Assembly (NCBI GenBank): GCA_033297205.1
Contig: MU859198.1
Span: forward strand, 1-64,000
Direction: 5' to 3'
From: Pseudoneurospora amorphoporcata
Lineage: Eukaryota; Ascomycota; Sordariomycetes; Sordariales; Sordariaceae
Length of the DNA: 64,000 nucleotides
The notes beneath the pieces are model-generated. The model was not told where the DNA came from. It did not search any database and worked only from the letters and a program-made list of their open reading frames with translations. The first letter of the stretch is position 1. Each line of letters starts with the position of its first letter. This document shows, piece after piece, positions 21,662-32,040 of the stretch. The position numbers and the translations under genes were made by a program.

Positions 21662-22497
21662 GTAGAACGGTACCTACCTTACCTACCTTGGGTACCTACT
21701 AGGTAGCCGATTCATGTGGTTTGGCTGTGTGGATGAAAATAGGAGATGCGCTGGAGTCCTGGCGGTGAATCATCACCGTTACCTTATTTTTGGAATCATT
21801 CGTATACCTCTAAATGGGAGTGCCTTGAACTTCACTTCTTGCTTCAATACAATATACCTAGAGGTAGATACCTTGCCTTCGCACCTTCATCCTTCGCATC
21901 CTGATCGTCAATAACCGCTCTCCAGTGCTTGTTGTTTAGCGCGTGCAACCCTACAACATTTAGCTCACCTATTACTGCTCCACCATGTACAATTCAATCC
22001 TGGTTTGTTTATTAGCGTAGGACTTCTTCCAGTTTTCAGCAGGGGAGAGACGTGCGACCTTGAGAATATGATTGGTTCAAATGGCCACAAAACCAGGGCA
22101 GGATAGAAAGTGCAAAATACTTCACGCTATAGCGAACTTGAAGATTAGGTACCGTATAGACCATACCCCAAAGGGATATATGTCCAGCGGGTTTCCAGCT
22201 GTTATATCGTTGAATCCCACCTAACCAAAGTCGAGAACGTACGTGTCGCTCAAAAGTACCACGCTAGCAATCTGATCAGGTTTAAAGAGGTACCTTGGGC
22301 ATATTTGATATTCAGGCGACTACGTGGGCAGCCGTTAGGCACCAAGCCACCAACATATGGAAGCCTTGGGTTTAAAAAAAAAAAAATATTGCCATTCGCA
22401 ACTACATCTCATAATCCTTCCTTTCCTCATATTCCAAGGGCTTTCATGTCCTGTGCTATAGCAACACATTGTGACCGACATATTTCCCCCTTTCAAG
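21662..22497. other. Intergenic region upstream of the HET gene
   Basis: No gene is recognised. It begins with a dense GGTACCTACC/ACCTACC cluster (21670-21710). It should contain the promoter of the HET gene. Confidence 0.55.
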
Positions 22498-24817
22498 ATG
22501 ATTTGCGCGGACTGTTCCGATTTGGCCGTCCAGATCAACACCAGACCCGAGTCGTCAATCAAAGCTCCACGTCTCCAATATGGCCACAGGTACTACGAAT
22601 TTGCTTGGAAGACAGTCCGACAACTCCTCGATTGCGATGCATATCAGAAGTGTGACCTGTGCAAGGCACTTGTCTCCGTCATCACGTTGGACCGGTTGAA
22701 CGAATGCATGGGCCGAACCGGAGAGACAGATGAGCCAATTGTGGTCCACCCGTTGCATATAGATGATATTGATACTGCCGTATGTGACCTTCCTAACAGA
22801 ATCCACTGGGCTACGTTCATCCTGCCGCGGTATTCCGCGAAATTCATGTTTCCAATTTGGCGAGGTAGGTAACTAGAGGTACCAGCCAGCCACCAGACTG
22901 CAGTTCCACCTACCTATCTCCCATATTCGTTGGGTGTTTTTCGTTGTTACTTGTATTGAACTAACCCTTTCTATCTACTTACCTCTAGAGTACGTCCGTG
23001 ATTTTGAGAGAATAAGATCACAAACCTTGGGCAATCGTAGCGCCGTCCATGACTTCACATCCCAAGACATGGAAGTGGTGGCTGAAACGGAACCTTTTTT
23101 CCACTCGCCTGAGGGCGTCTCGTGGATAAAGCCTATTCTATGTATGGACACCAGAGCCAGAGGACCAGGGACTGTTGTTCAACTAAGGTCTTGGCTGTGG
23201 CAATGTGTCCGTGATCATCCAAAGTGCAGAACCGCGCTCTCCGGTCAAAGATTTGGAATTTACTCCCAGCACGAGACCTCACCCTTGGATCAGAGCCAGC
23301 TGCCCTCCCGTGTACTCGATGTTGGATCTCCCAATTCACCTCTTGTCAGACTTGTCGAAACCACCCTAGAGACGCCACGGCCACGCGCTCCATACGTTGC
23401 CCTCAGTCATTGTTGGGGCCCCCCCGATAAACGGCCGCTCCAAACAACGCTTGGTACCATCGAGGATTACATATCCTCCGGTATCCCATTTGATCGCCTT
23501 CCCCAAACTTTTGCAGACGCTGTTTGGGTCACCAGAGAGTTGGGAATCCGCTATCTGTGGATCGATGCGTTGTGTATTATCCAAGACAGTCTATCAGACT
23601 GGGAAGCGGAGGCACACAATATGTGTTCCGTCTATGAAGGGGCGACGCTCACGTTGGGAGCTGCGTATGCGCGCGATTCCTCCGAAGGGCTTTTCAAAGG
23701 CCATCAAAGACCGGACCCGGAGAAAGTCGTCAGGGTTTACACGCACATGGAAGGCTATCCAGACCTACAAGCATCCTATGTAACGTGTTTTCTGGCCGAA
23801 CCGGGCTGGCCAACCGACATTGGCGAGTTTAACCCGTGGCGCGAATGCCCCCTGTCCGAACGCGCTTGGGTGATGCAAGAATGGAGCCTCTCCCGCCGCT
23901 TTGTATGGGCCGAGGTGAAATCGCTGCATTGGAAGTGCCGTGAAGAAGCGAAGACGGAAGCCTACCTCAATTACGATATAACGTTTGATATCCCTTCGTT
24001 CGACATCGTAACCAGCCGATGGCGTAGCTTGATACAGACCTATTCCCAGATGAAGCTCACTTATGAGACGGATAGACTGGCTGCCCTTCAGGGTATTGTA
24101 AGGGCCCTCGCAACATCTCACAGGAAAGATCAAGAATATCATTTCGGCATATGGCTGGATGGACACAGGATACTTTTGTATTTGTTTTGGAAGATGGGAA
24201 ACCTCTTTGCTGACTCACCCGAGACGGGTCTCCCCAACATCCCTTCCTGGAGTTGGGCATCTGTAGCTGGCCCCAAACTCTTTCCCCTAAACTCTCTACC
24301 GTCCTCCAACACCGACCGGTACTATTACGACGACCGAGGCATAACTGCAGAAAACAAGGCAACCGAGCTTCGCTTCTGCGCACCGATAGGCGTGGTTCAG
24401 CTTTGTGTGGAGAGCAAGTATGACGCTGTTCATCGTTGGCGGGGAAAAGGAAGCCGTTATCGAGCGATGTCGATTTATACCACCAGTGCAGATTCCTATA
24501 GACCTGATGGAAAGGTGACCTTAGGGTGCCTAACCCTCGACTATACGGTTGACGTGCGCAGCTGCCCTCCACCGTCTGGCTTCACGCGTCATGTCATTCC
24601 GCTTGTCAGAAATCGCAGCGGGGATTACATGCTTGTCGTTGAACCCGCAAACAAGCCCGATGGCAGCAAGGCTTATCGACGAGTAGGAATGGGCTTGGTT
24701 GAGTCGCCGAGGGCGCTGGCGCGGTCGCGGATTGCGCTCGGGAACATAGAGCTCGAATGGAGCTGCTGGAACAAGATCCTCTCTGAGATGAAGATGGAGG
24801 AAATCGTCCTTGTCTGA
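22498..24817 (+). CDS. HET-domain (heterokaryon incompatibility) protein
   Basis: Two exons, 22498-22864 and 22989-24817, joined in frame across a GTAGGT..CTCTAG intron, give 731 residues. The N-terminal region has paired cysteines (CADC, then CDLCKAL) as in many HET proteins. The HET domain (about 256-420) shows the classical blocks: YVALSHCWGPPDKRPL, RLPQTFADAVWVTRELGIRY, LWIDALCIIQDSLSDWE and, at its end, SERAWVMQEWSLSRRFVWAE. The C-terminal half is the usual variable region, with NIPSWSWASVAG. HET domains have a TIR-like fold and mediate allorecognition and regulated cell death in filamentous fungi. No NACHT, WD40 or ankyrin partner domain is present. The gene appears intact, although the first intron carries the same TAGGTA/GGTACC motif seen in intergenic DNA. 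Confidence 0.92.
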
Positions 24818-25929
24818 TACAGAATAGGTAATCTCTTATTGCAACAATGAGCTGCGTACCAAAGACCACCTTTCCTTGCGTTCGTTGTCAGTTTGCGTTG
24901 GCTCGGAAGGAGACGTATGCTTGATGATGATGGAGAACTCGACGTTGTTATTCGTGCTGTTCTTTTTTTTTTTTTTTTTCTTTTTTTTTCTTTTCTTTTT
25001 TTTCTTTTCTTTTTTCTTTTTTCTTTCTTTTTTTCTTTTTTTTTTTCTTGCCTTTTTGTCGTTTATTTCCCGGGTACAATCGGCTGTGGTTGGAACATGG
25101 TGGTAAGGGAAGAAAACAAAAAACAAGGTTGTCGGGGAAACTCCCCTTTTCATCCTCGTCGTTGCATTTAATATTATCCGTCCTCATTCCTCAACCCCAA
25201 GATGAACGGGAACATCCGAAATACGCGTACCTCGGCCCACCATCAAACAACACTATCCACTGATTGACGCTCCCGTTCGGCTCCCCGCAATCCGCATCCG
25301 GCCTGTCATCATCAACTCACCGGGGTCCGCGACTGATCAGGGGGCATTATCCATAACAGGATCAACTTGCGAATTGCGACTGAATGCTATGTTGTTTCCG
25401 TAACATGTGTCAAAACGTGGGAAATTCGATCCGTTGGCAACCACCATCTAACTGTGCTTGGCGGCAGTCGTCATTGATGATGATAAATCAGGGCTACCCT
25501 TTCTGCTATGTGGTGACTGCTGACCGGGACCCCGGGCTTGCCGGCTAGCACCATCTTAGCGGACTTGGCTATGTCTTAGCACCTGCACAGAGGATGGCGG
25601 CCTCCCCCTGTTAGTGCCATGATAGCGCGCCATTGCATTTCTTAGTACTTGCCTGTCCAAGGTGTCGTTGCTTTTTTGTTCCTGCTTTTCCTGCCCCCAC
25701 CTGACCACACCCTTTCTTGTTGCTTTCCCCGTCTCTTCTTCTTTTTTTCTCTCTTCATTTTCCCGTTTTCATCGTCAAAGCAGCTGTACTCACGGACCCG
25801 CCAAGACAGCGTTTATACGGTCGGCCGGGACAACACGAGAGAGCCTCTACCGTCAGGTAAGGTACTCACTCCCTCACTCCCTCACTCACTCATCGACATC
25901 AAATATCACATCATTGCCTTGACGCCAAA
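24818..25929. other. Intergenic region between HET and cutinase-family genes
   Basis: No gene. A long T/C tract lies at 24961-25050. The last 150 bases form a pyrimidine-rich leader with CTCACT repeats. A possible 5'-UTR intron could start at GTAAGG near 25857. Confidence 0.55.
24961..25050 (+). repeat. Long T-rich homopyrimidine tract
   Basis: About 90 bases composed almost only of T with scattered C. It generates long, artefactual Phe-rich or Lys-rich reading frames. Located shortly after the HET gene stop. Confidence 0.95.
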
Positions 25930-27059
25930 ATGTGGACGATCGTCGCCCGATTTGTCGAGGCCGCTGCCTCCGTCTCCCACTATATCCGTGAGGAGCCCTG
26001 CGCGACCGGCCTTCACATGATGGTCGCCCGCGGCAGCAGTGAACCCGCGGGTCTCGGCCGGATCGGCGTTGTCGCCCGGAACGTCACCCTCCTCATTCCC
26101 GGATCGACCATTGAAGCCATCGACTATCCCGCCACCTTCACAAACTACAGCGACTCGGAGGAGAAGGGAGCCATTGCCTTTGAGAAGAGGCTCATTGATT
26201 ACCATGAGAGGTGCCCGGACACCAAGGTTGCCCTGCTGGGATACTCCCAGGGCGCACATGCCATGATGGACTCGCTTTGTGGCAACTCGGGAGAGGGCAA
26301 TGATTATCAGGCTAGCAAGGGGTATTTGGACGTGTTCAACGAGACGGGTATGTTTTCTCACCACTTTCCATCCATCGTCTTTGGGCTTGGGGATTATACG
26401 TGGTGGACCTCTGAGATCGAGCATGAATATGAAGGGAAGCTGACGTGAGACAACATTAACAACAGTCGTCGCCGCCGTCGCCTACGGTGACCCAAGCCAC
26501 ACAGTCGACGGGCCTGACGGCGGCGCTCCCTGGAACCTTGGCACCAGCACCAACAATGGCGTAAGTCTCCAGTCCCTTGTTCATCCATCAGCGCCCCCCT
26601 TTCTCTCTGATTCGCTGTATTAACGCCGATACCCAGATCTTCCCCCGCGAGAACATGACCTCCTGCCGTCCCCTCGCCTCGCGTATTGCCTCTTGGTGCG
26701 ATACCGGTGACATCTACTGCGATGCTGGCGCGGATTCCACCGTGCACGGCGGCTACTTTGGCAACTATACCATGGAGACTGTCAACTGGATCGTTGAAAA
26801 GTACAAGGCTTCGATTGCTGCCGGCGGTTCCGACTCGGGTAACTCTACCTCTACGGTTCCTGCTCCCTCGTCGACTTCGACAACTTCCAGTGGTGTTGCT
26901 GCCCCGACTGGATCTGGATCGGCGGTTGTGAGTGCGACGCCTAGTGCCTCTGCTTCGGGCGCGCCTGTTGAGGGTGCTGCGGTTAGTTTGAGGGGATCGG
27001 GTGTGATGGTTTTGGCTTGTGTTGCTGGTGCTGTGGGTATGGGTCTTGGTCTCTTTTAG
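25930..27059 (+). CDS. Cutinase-family alpha/beta hydrolase with GPI-like C-terminus
   Basis: Three exons, 25930-26347, 26466-26560 and 26637-27059, give 311 residues; introns start GTATGT and GTAAGT and phases agree. Family hallmarks are ATGLHMMVARGSSEPAG, then IEAIDYPATFTNYS, the nucleophile elbow LLGYSQGAHAM, a second strand AVAYGDPSHTVDG, and the Asp/His region WCDTGDIYCDAG and TVHGGYFGNY. This matches cutinase/acetylxylan-esterase-type serine esterases acting on plant polyesters or acetylated xylan. The C-terminus has a Ser/Thr/Ala-rich stalk and a final hydrophobic segment (GVMVLACVAGAVGMGLGLF), as in GPI-anchored proteins. Oddly, the N-terminus (MWTIVARFVEAAASVSHYI) is a poor signal peptide, so an upstream exon or another start may be missing from this model. 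Confidence 0.88.
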
Positions 27060-27416
27060 AGGTGAGGTTGGGAGACTACAAGAGTGAAGAGGAATGACTT
27101 ACGACACGGATTGGATAATACCTACGAGTGATGATCGGACGGAGGGTATATGCCTTTAATCCCCTATGAATTCTAGTTCATGAACATACCTTATCCGTAC
27201 AACTAATGTTGGCATGGAATCAGGTAATTCGCGGCTTCCAGGACCCTGTATAACAACACCGTGCTGTGCGACTGCCTGTCGGTACATACCCAAGGTAAGT
27301 ATTTGGGGGCCATGTACCAAGCATGTTGTCTAACACCGAGATCCCTAAGAGCCTCCCGCCTCATCCATGCCGTCCTTTATGTTATCCCCGACCCAGCCCA
27401 ATCTTAGGTACTCAAC
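27060..27416. other. Intergenic region after the cutinase-family gene
   Basis: The 3' region of the hydrolase gene. Nothing else is recognised. Confidence 0.5.
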
Positions 27417-27596
27417 TCAAGCCGCATCCACCAACTTCTTCACAAACGCCAACGCCTGCTGCCCATACTTGTTAACATACTGCTGATGCGAATTGGCATC
27501 ATTGCCATTGCAGCAATAAGGATGAGTCGAGTCGCAATAACTCTGGATGATGGACGGGCTGGCAGGGGAGCACTGAAATCCGCTCAAAACTGCCGT
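27417..27596 (-). pseudogene. Terminal exon relic of a second cutinase/acetylxylan esterase-like gene
   Basis: On the minus strand a frame reads SGFQCSPASPSIIQSYCDS, then THPYCCNGNDANSHQQY and finally YGQQALAFVKKLVDAA before a TGA at 27417. This is the typical end of acetylxylan-esterase/cutinase proteins, with the catalytic Asp region (SYCD, PYCCNGND) and the catalytic His (SHQQY). The preceding catalytic core with GYSQG is not found upstream on the minus strand, so this is most likely a truncated relic. It lies tail-to-tail with the intact family member at 25930-27059, but its sequence is of a different subtype (two extra Cys in YCC). Confidence 0.75.
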
Positions 27597-28245
27597 GAGA
27601 TAGATTGCTTTGTGGGGAAAACAGTTATGGCTAAATGCGTTTCCCCATGGGGTAGAGCGATCTTGTCATTTACCTATCCTAAAGATGGCATAATGTTCGA
27701 GTTCAGCCGCTTCATTGGATCTGGCAGGATCATTTTGAGCGCTACGTTCTTGTTTCTTAATTCGCATCGACAGGTGTAAGCATCCTATTGAGGATTGAGA
27801 CACTTGCTCGTCTTGGTCTGTTCCTCGGTCTCACCCTGCTGTTTTGGCTGGGTCGAAGATAAAGCCCTTGCTAAGCGGTGAGCCTATGGATTGTTGCTGG
27901 CTCGGCCTTTTTGATTTGGGCCTGACATCTTTCCACTTTCGTCGACGAAGCTGGGGCGATATCTGGCAAGAGGTGTATGCCGCAAATAAAGGGAGAAAAG
28001 GCAGGACCTATGATGGAGTTAAACGGACTTCTTGACCTGGCAGAATAGGCCAGCTCGCGGACTTGAAGGGGTAAGATGTGGCAGGTCCATACGGATGTCC
28101 GATGCAGTCCTTGTGTGCGTGCATATAACTGCGAGAAAGTCTGTTTGTGCCAATTGAATTGAGTGTAAAATGTGATGAAGATGAGGAGAAGAGAAGAGGT
28201 TCCAAAGCCTGGGGAGACCCGTCTCAAGTATAGGAAATATTGTGG
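27597..28245. other. Non-coding or decayed stretch
   Basis: Positions expected to hold the upstream exons of the cutinase relic show no recognisable coding sequence. Nothing else is identified. Confidence 0.45.
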
Positions 28246-28560
28246 CTAACCTTTCTTCCTGTTAGGCATTGCCAAATTGCCAGGTAGAGGCTTTCCTCGT
28301 GTGCTTGGCGTTGCTTCCGTCTGTGAATAGAGGTAGCTTCCTTCCTTCCATAGGCGGACTTGTTCGCTTCCATCGTGACAGCCTCCTTCCACATTGACAT
28401 CTGTATCAGCGCAGGTGCCTTTCCCAGTCACCGCACAGGACCGTCGTTCTCGACAATAGGTATCCGTATCAACAACTCGCAACCTGCCCACGCCATGCCC
28501 AATAATCCTGCAACTGCACGCAAGATGCAGCACAACGCGGATGTCGAGCACAAAATCCAT
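28246..28560 (-). CDS. Possible small cysteine-containing protein
   Basis: An ATG-initiated frame of 104 residues starts MDFVLDIRVVLHLACSCRII, which could be a weak secretion signal. It continues with a Cys-rich part (TYCRERRSCAVTGKGTCADT, then GGCHDG). The last third (SQTEATPSTRGKPLPG) looks less constrained and may be intron or UTR. The six Cys recall small secreted proteins, but no family is recognised. It could be a relic or chance. Confidence 0.3.
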   Translation of the reverse strand: MDFVLDIRVVLHLACSCRIIGHGVGRLRVVDTDTYCRERRSCAVTGKGTCADTDVNVEGGCHDGSEQVRLWKEGSYLYSQTEATPSTRGKPLPGNLAMPNRKKG

Positions 28561-28849
28561 GTTTCATCAGCACGTAGGTACACGTGCTCGATATGCTGCA
28601 ATTGGATGATTTGCGAGCTGGCCAGCTACTAAGGTACTTGAAGAAGGCGAAGTTCGAGTCACATCAACATCGGCGGGCACTCATCAGCACAAGCATTTTC
28701 CCTTATCCAAGAAAGTTACCTTAGTCCGGTAAATGTGGTTAATCCACACCGTTGCACGGGCATACTTCAGGCCCCTTTTTGATGTCTTATAGCGTTGGTT
28801 TCCCCATCCTCTTCATGTTCATCCTTTGCTCTCCTCTTAATCCGCCAAC

Positions 28850-29040
28850 TTCACCATTGTTCTTGTTATTCCGTCATCCTCTTCTTCTTCTTCTTCTTCT
28901 CTTCCTCCCTCTCCTCAATGTTCTTCCATTTCTCCTTCCTCTTTTCCTCTATGTCCATCTTATGCTCCTTCGATAGCTGCTTTCGCATATCCTCTTCCTC
29001 CTGTTGCTTCTTCTTGTTCTTCTCGGCGATACGGACCCGG
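28850..29040 (-). pseudogene. Charged coiled-coil fragment
   Basis: On the minus strand one frame reads a highly charged helix: KKKQQEEEDMRKQLSKEHKM, then DIEEKRKEKWKNIEEREEEK and a Lys run to a TAA near 28870. The codon composition may simply reflect a GA-rich tract. No start codon or other exon could be assigned, so this may be the 3' relic of a gene or low-complexity DNA. Confidence 0.3.
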
Positions 29041-29042
29041 AA

Positions 29043-29519
29043 ATGAGAGACGTTCTTCGTCGCGCATATGCCGGAGTAAGTTCTCCGTCTTCATTATATC
29101 GAAACATCGATCATGTCTAACACTGCATTCCATTATTATAGAATAAGCGTAAGGCGGCCTTGAAGGAGCCCAGCTCGAGGGACCAGCCCCGGACGCGCCG
29201 GTCGAAATTCCCGGCAAGAGAATATTACGACGATGATATGTCCGATGGTGCTGTCCAGGAGGCCATGGATACGGTACGCTCTAAGGATAAAGATGATGAG
29301 GGATATTGCTGCTTGGCAGATTTTCCTGCATCATATAGGATGACAGAGCTGTTTATGAACATGGCATATAAGACGGCCCTATATATACGGGCGAAGAAGT
29401 TCGAGCTTGATACGCATCCGGGTCTCAATCCTAAGAATGCGGGCCTCAAGGAGAGACGAGCTCTCCAGGACTTTTACAACGACATGCCTAAATGCAAAAG
29501 TAAGTCAATACTTCGCTGA
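29043..29519 (+). CDS. Hypothetical protein, candidate spliced gene
   Basis: A short first exon 29043-29075 (MRDVLRRAYAG) is followed by a consensus intron: GTAAGT at 29076, branch TCTAAC, acceptor ATTATAG at 29141. This joins in phase 0 to an open frame with NKRKAALKEPSS, DDDMSDGAVQEAMDTVRSK, GYCCLADFPASYRMTELFMN and KTALYIRAKKFELDTHPG. The frame ends at TGA 29517, but a second GTAAGT at 29500 suggests a further exon; splicing to 29541 would give a C-x2-C (PKCKICEL), though that intron would be only 41 bp. No family is recognised. The flanks are decayed, so this could be part of an old gene; the clean splice signals are the main support. Confidence 0.45.
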
Positions 29520-29959
29520 AGTAGCAAGACGCCATCACAGTTTGTGAATTGAGAAGGCACGACGACGGTCTCAATCAAATGAAGTTAAGTACTACCTTAC
29601 GTACTATCCCAACTGAGAACTGGAACTCTAGGCAAGATTGAGGTTATTTGCTAAGCCCCACGACAAACTCCACTCTTGACGATCCTACAGAGCCATGCGA
29701 GAGCTTAGCTCAAAGCCCTCCATCCACTCAACGGTACGGACAAGACTCGAGGCACGCATAAGGGGTCCGCAGATTACAACAACCCTAAAACGTTATCGCA
29801 ATTCCCAGAGTTCGCCGGCCAGGAAGGATACGTCTACAGGTACATACAGAATCACACACAAAAAGGTACTAGTATCGGCACCAGTAGCTCTGGGCAGTGC
29901 TCGTAACATTGACCGTGCAACGAGTCCTGGTAAGGCACCCAGCAGGATAAGAAATAGGA
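29520..29959. other. Unassigned stretch with short basic reading frame
   Basis: A plus-strand frame from an ATG at 29695 (MRELSSKPSIHSTV..) runs to 29973. It is basic and without recognisable domain. It may hold 3' exons of the candidate gene at 29043 or be random. Confidence 0.3.
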
Positions 29960-31016
29960 GCTTTGGTTGCTAGTATCTTTCTCTCCTTCTTGCTTTTGTG
30001 ACACAGCTGCGGGGGCCGCGGGAAGGAAGTCGAGGTCGAGGGAGCTAACAGCCCAGGGGCTAATGAATCGGTCCAAATATTCCTCGGCTTCTTTAGGAGA
30101 GGCTCCTGTCGGGGTTGTGTCCTTCATCTCCTTGCTTACGGAAAGCAAGGTCCTCGTACGGTGCTCGATGTCGTAGATCTTTCCGATGTATGCTTGCAGA
30201 GAGCGCGGCGGCCGGGCAATACGTCCGCCACCCAGCCAGGAGCAACATCGCGAAAGCCGAAGCGGATAAACCAGGCCACCTTGCGGTTGGTCAACTCGCT
30301 GGATTCCCCGGGATGAATGCTGAGGCGCTCGCAGAGAGCGTGGATGCCGTTGCGGAGTTCGACGGCATTGCGGCGGAGGACTTTGATAGCCACAATGCCA
30401 GCTGGGGTGCCCATGCCGAACTCTAGGACTGTACAGGCCGACTCCTAAAAGGCGCGTACGAGGTTATAGAGGATCGGGGGGAAGTCGCAGGGGCGGCCGT
30501 TGGAGCCGGAGTCGGCGCAATTAGAGTATGCGGCGCGTATAATGAATTGTGTCCGATATACCTGACATCCCCGTACATAGAGTTGAAGTCCGCCCGTTTG
30601 TTAGCGTGCCTACGGGCGTGTTAACATAGGTAACCTTCTTCTGGAATAGCAAGCATATACGCGTGGTCGACTTACCCTTCAGCTTTCTTAGACGCATCCC
30701 CTCAGCGATATATTCGTAATCGCCCTTGGGCCAAGGGCAAAGATCGTTGCCATCCTCATCGTGCAATCCCCAGACAAGGTTATTCGTAACTGACCATTAA
30801 CCATAGAATACAATGGAATGCAGCTTCGATCGCTATCACCAACACTCTGATGGTGTCCGTATGCTTCGGTGGGAGTGGTACCGATGCCAGTTTGCCTGTA
30901 TACCTCTAAGCAGGTAATGGTGAAGCAAAGGGATACCGCTGGAGGCAATCTCTGTAGCTGGTCTTGAGTCACTCTTTGGTATCGACGTAAACTTGGAGGT
31001 TATGATCGCGGTCCAT
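29960..31016 (-). pseudogene. Decayed protein gene with in-frame stops and frameshifts
   Basis: From an ATG at 31016 the minus strand reads MDRDHNLQVYVDTKE, TGA (30969), LKTSYRDCLQRYPFASPLPA, TAG (30906), RYTGKLASVPLPPKHTDTIR, VLVIAIEAAFHCILW. A shifted frame continues LVWGLHDEDGNDLCPWPKGD, YEYIAEGMRLRKLKG and a GTAAGT donor. Further on come ANKRADFNSMYGDV, VYRTQFIIRAAYSNCADSGS, NGRPCDFPPILYNLVRAF, TAG (30445), ESACTVLEFGMGTPAGIVAI, then VAWFIRFGFRDVAPGWVADV, and after a frameshift SLQAYIGKIYDIEHRTRTLL and KEAEEYLDRF. The pieces are collinear and protein-like, so this is one broken gene rather than noise. TGA and TAG are both reachable by C-to-T or G-to-A change. The family is not identified with confidence. 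Confidence 0.6.
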
Positions 31017-31299
31017 TGCTGCTTTTCCAGTCTTTCTGTGGCTTTTGGGACTGGATAAAAGGTTAAAATCGGACTGAAGAGCACAAGAAGATTAAAAAGG
31101 AGCTATTTCAGACAACATGAATGTTTGAGGGATATAAATCGTAGCAACGTCTTGAGAAGTGAGACTCCTACAGAAAGATGACGGGACATGATGTGCCATA
31201 CAGAATGCGAATTGAAGAGATAGACCGGGAGTGATTTCGCAAGTTTTGGAAGTTGAGAAACTGAACTTACGTTGGGTAAGATTCTAAGACCTAGGATCA

Positions 31300-31760
31300 G
31301 GAAGTCTGATAGGTGAGGGGCCTAGCAAGGCAGATATGGACCCAGAGCTCCCTTTCGAGCTCAGTGATGCCCAAGATGAACTTCCTCGGCAAAGCGAGGA
31401 TCTCCACGCCCCGCGGTCCCGGACCGTGTAGCCTTTGTTGATTGCGTATTGGATATGGCGGGGGAAGTCTGGTGTCCACAGTCATAATCTCGGAATCTTT
31501 CCTTAATGCTGAATACTGCTCTTGTACCCGAGGTAGACTCTAGGAGGGTAATCGGGCTTCTCCAAGAGGAGAGCGTAGATTCCCCTGGCATTGTCGTCGG
31601 GTTAACTGCCGGGAGGGCGGGATCGGAAGAATTCGATCGATGGGGGTGCCGGGGACGAAGCAGCATCAAGATGGAAGGTTTTGGGGGAAAATTCAAGGCT
31701 CTACAAGCTTTGTCGAGCGCTGTCTGTTCCCCAAGCATGATGCTGAAGCCCAAAAGAGCG
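31300..31760 (-). pseudogene. Decayed GIY-YIG-like reading frame
   Basis: On the minus strand about 31610-31415 one frame reads DDNARGIYALLLEKPDYPP, then RVYLGYKSS, where GIY and a following YLG sit at the spacing expected for GIY-YIG-type domains. A neighbouring frame supplies VFSIKERFRDYDCGHQTSPA, and a third IQYAINKGYTVRD, with TAA and TGA between blocks. Fungal hypothetical proteins with a degenerate GIY-YIG module show this order, so the locus looks like one with frameshifts and nonsense changes. It lies directly upstream of, and in the same orientation as, the decayed gene at 31016; the two could once have been a single gene. The GIY-YIG call is by motif memory only. Confidence 0.45.
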
Positions 31761-32040
31761 GGTGGAGAATGAAAGGACCTTGGTGTTGCCTGCCTTCTAG
31801 GATGAATGTCAGGGAAAAGAAGGCTTTGACTACTGAGATTTGATTTGATTGGAGAAGAAGATGATGGAGATGAGGAGGAAAATCCCAACCTCTGGAGGCC
31901 TGGGGAGGCCAGTCTTATATACAGGGAGATCCGCTATCAATGAGCCTTCCCATCAGGGCTCCTCGAACCTCTGGCTTCCCTGATCATATCTATGGCTTCC
32001 TTGTGAGCAGGGCTTCCTTCCATGGTAGATAGTTTCTTCC
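31761..32040. other. Unassigned stretch left of the minisatellite
   Basis: Nothing coding is recognised. GGCTTCC-type repeats lead into the minisatellite. Confidence 0.4.

Noticed and set aside
24836..25153. Lys-rich minus-strand frame across the T/C tract
   Set aside because: Produced by the homopolymer tract; no conserved sequence outside it.
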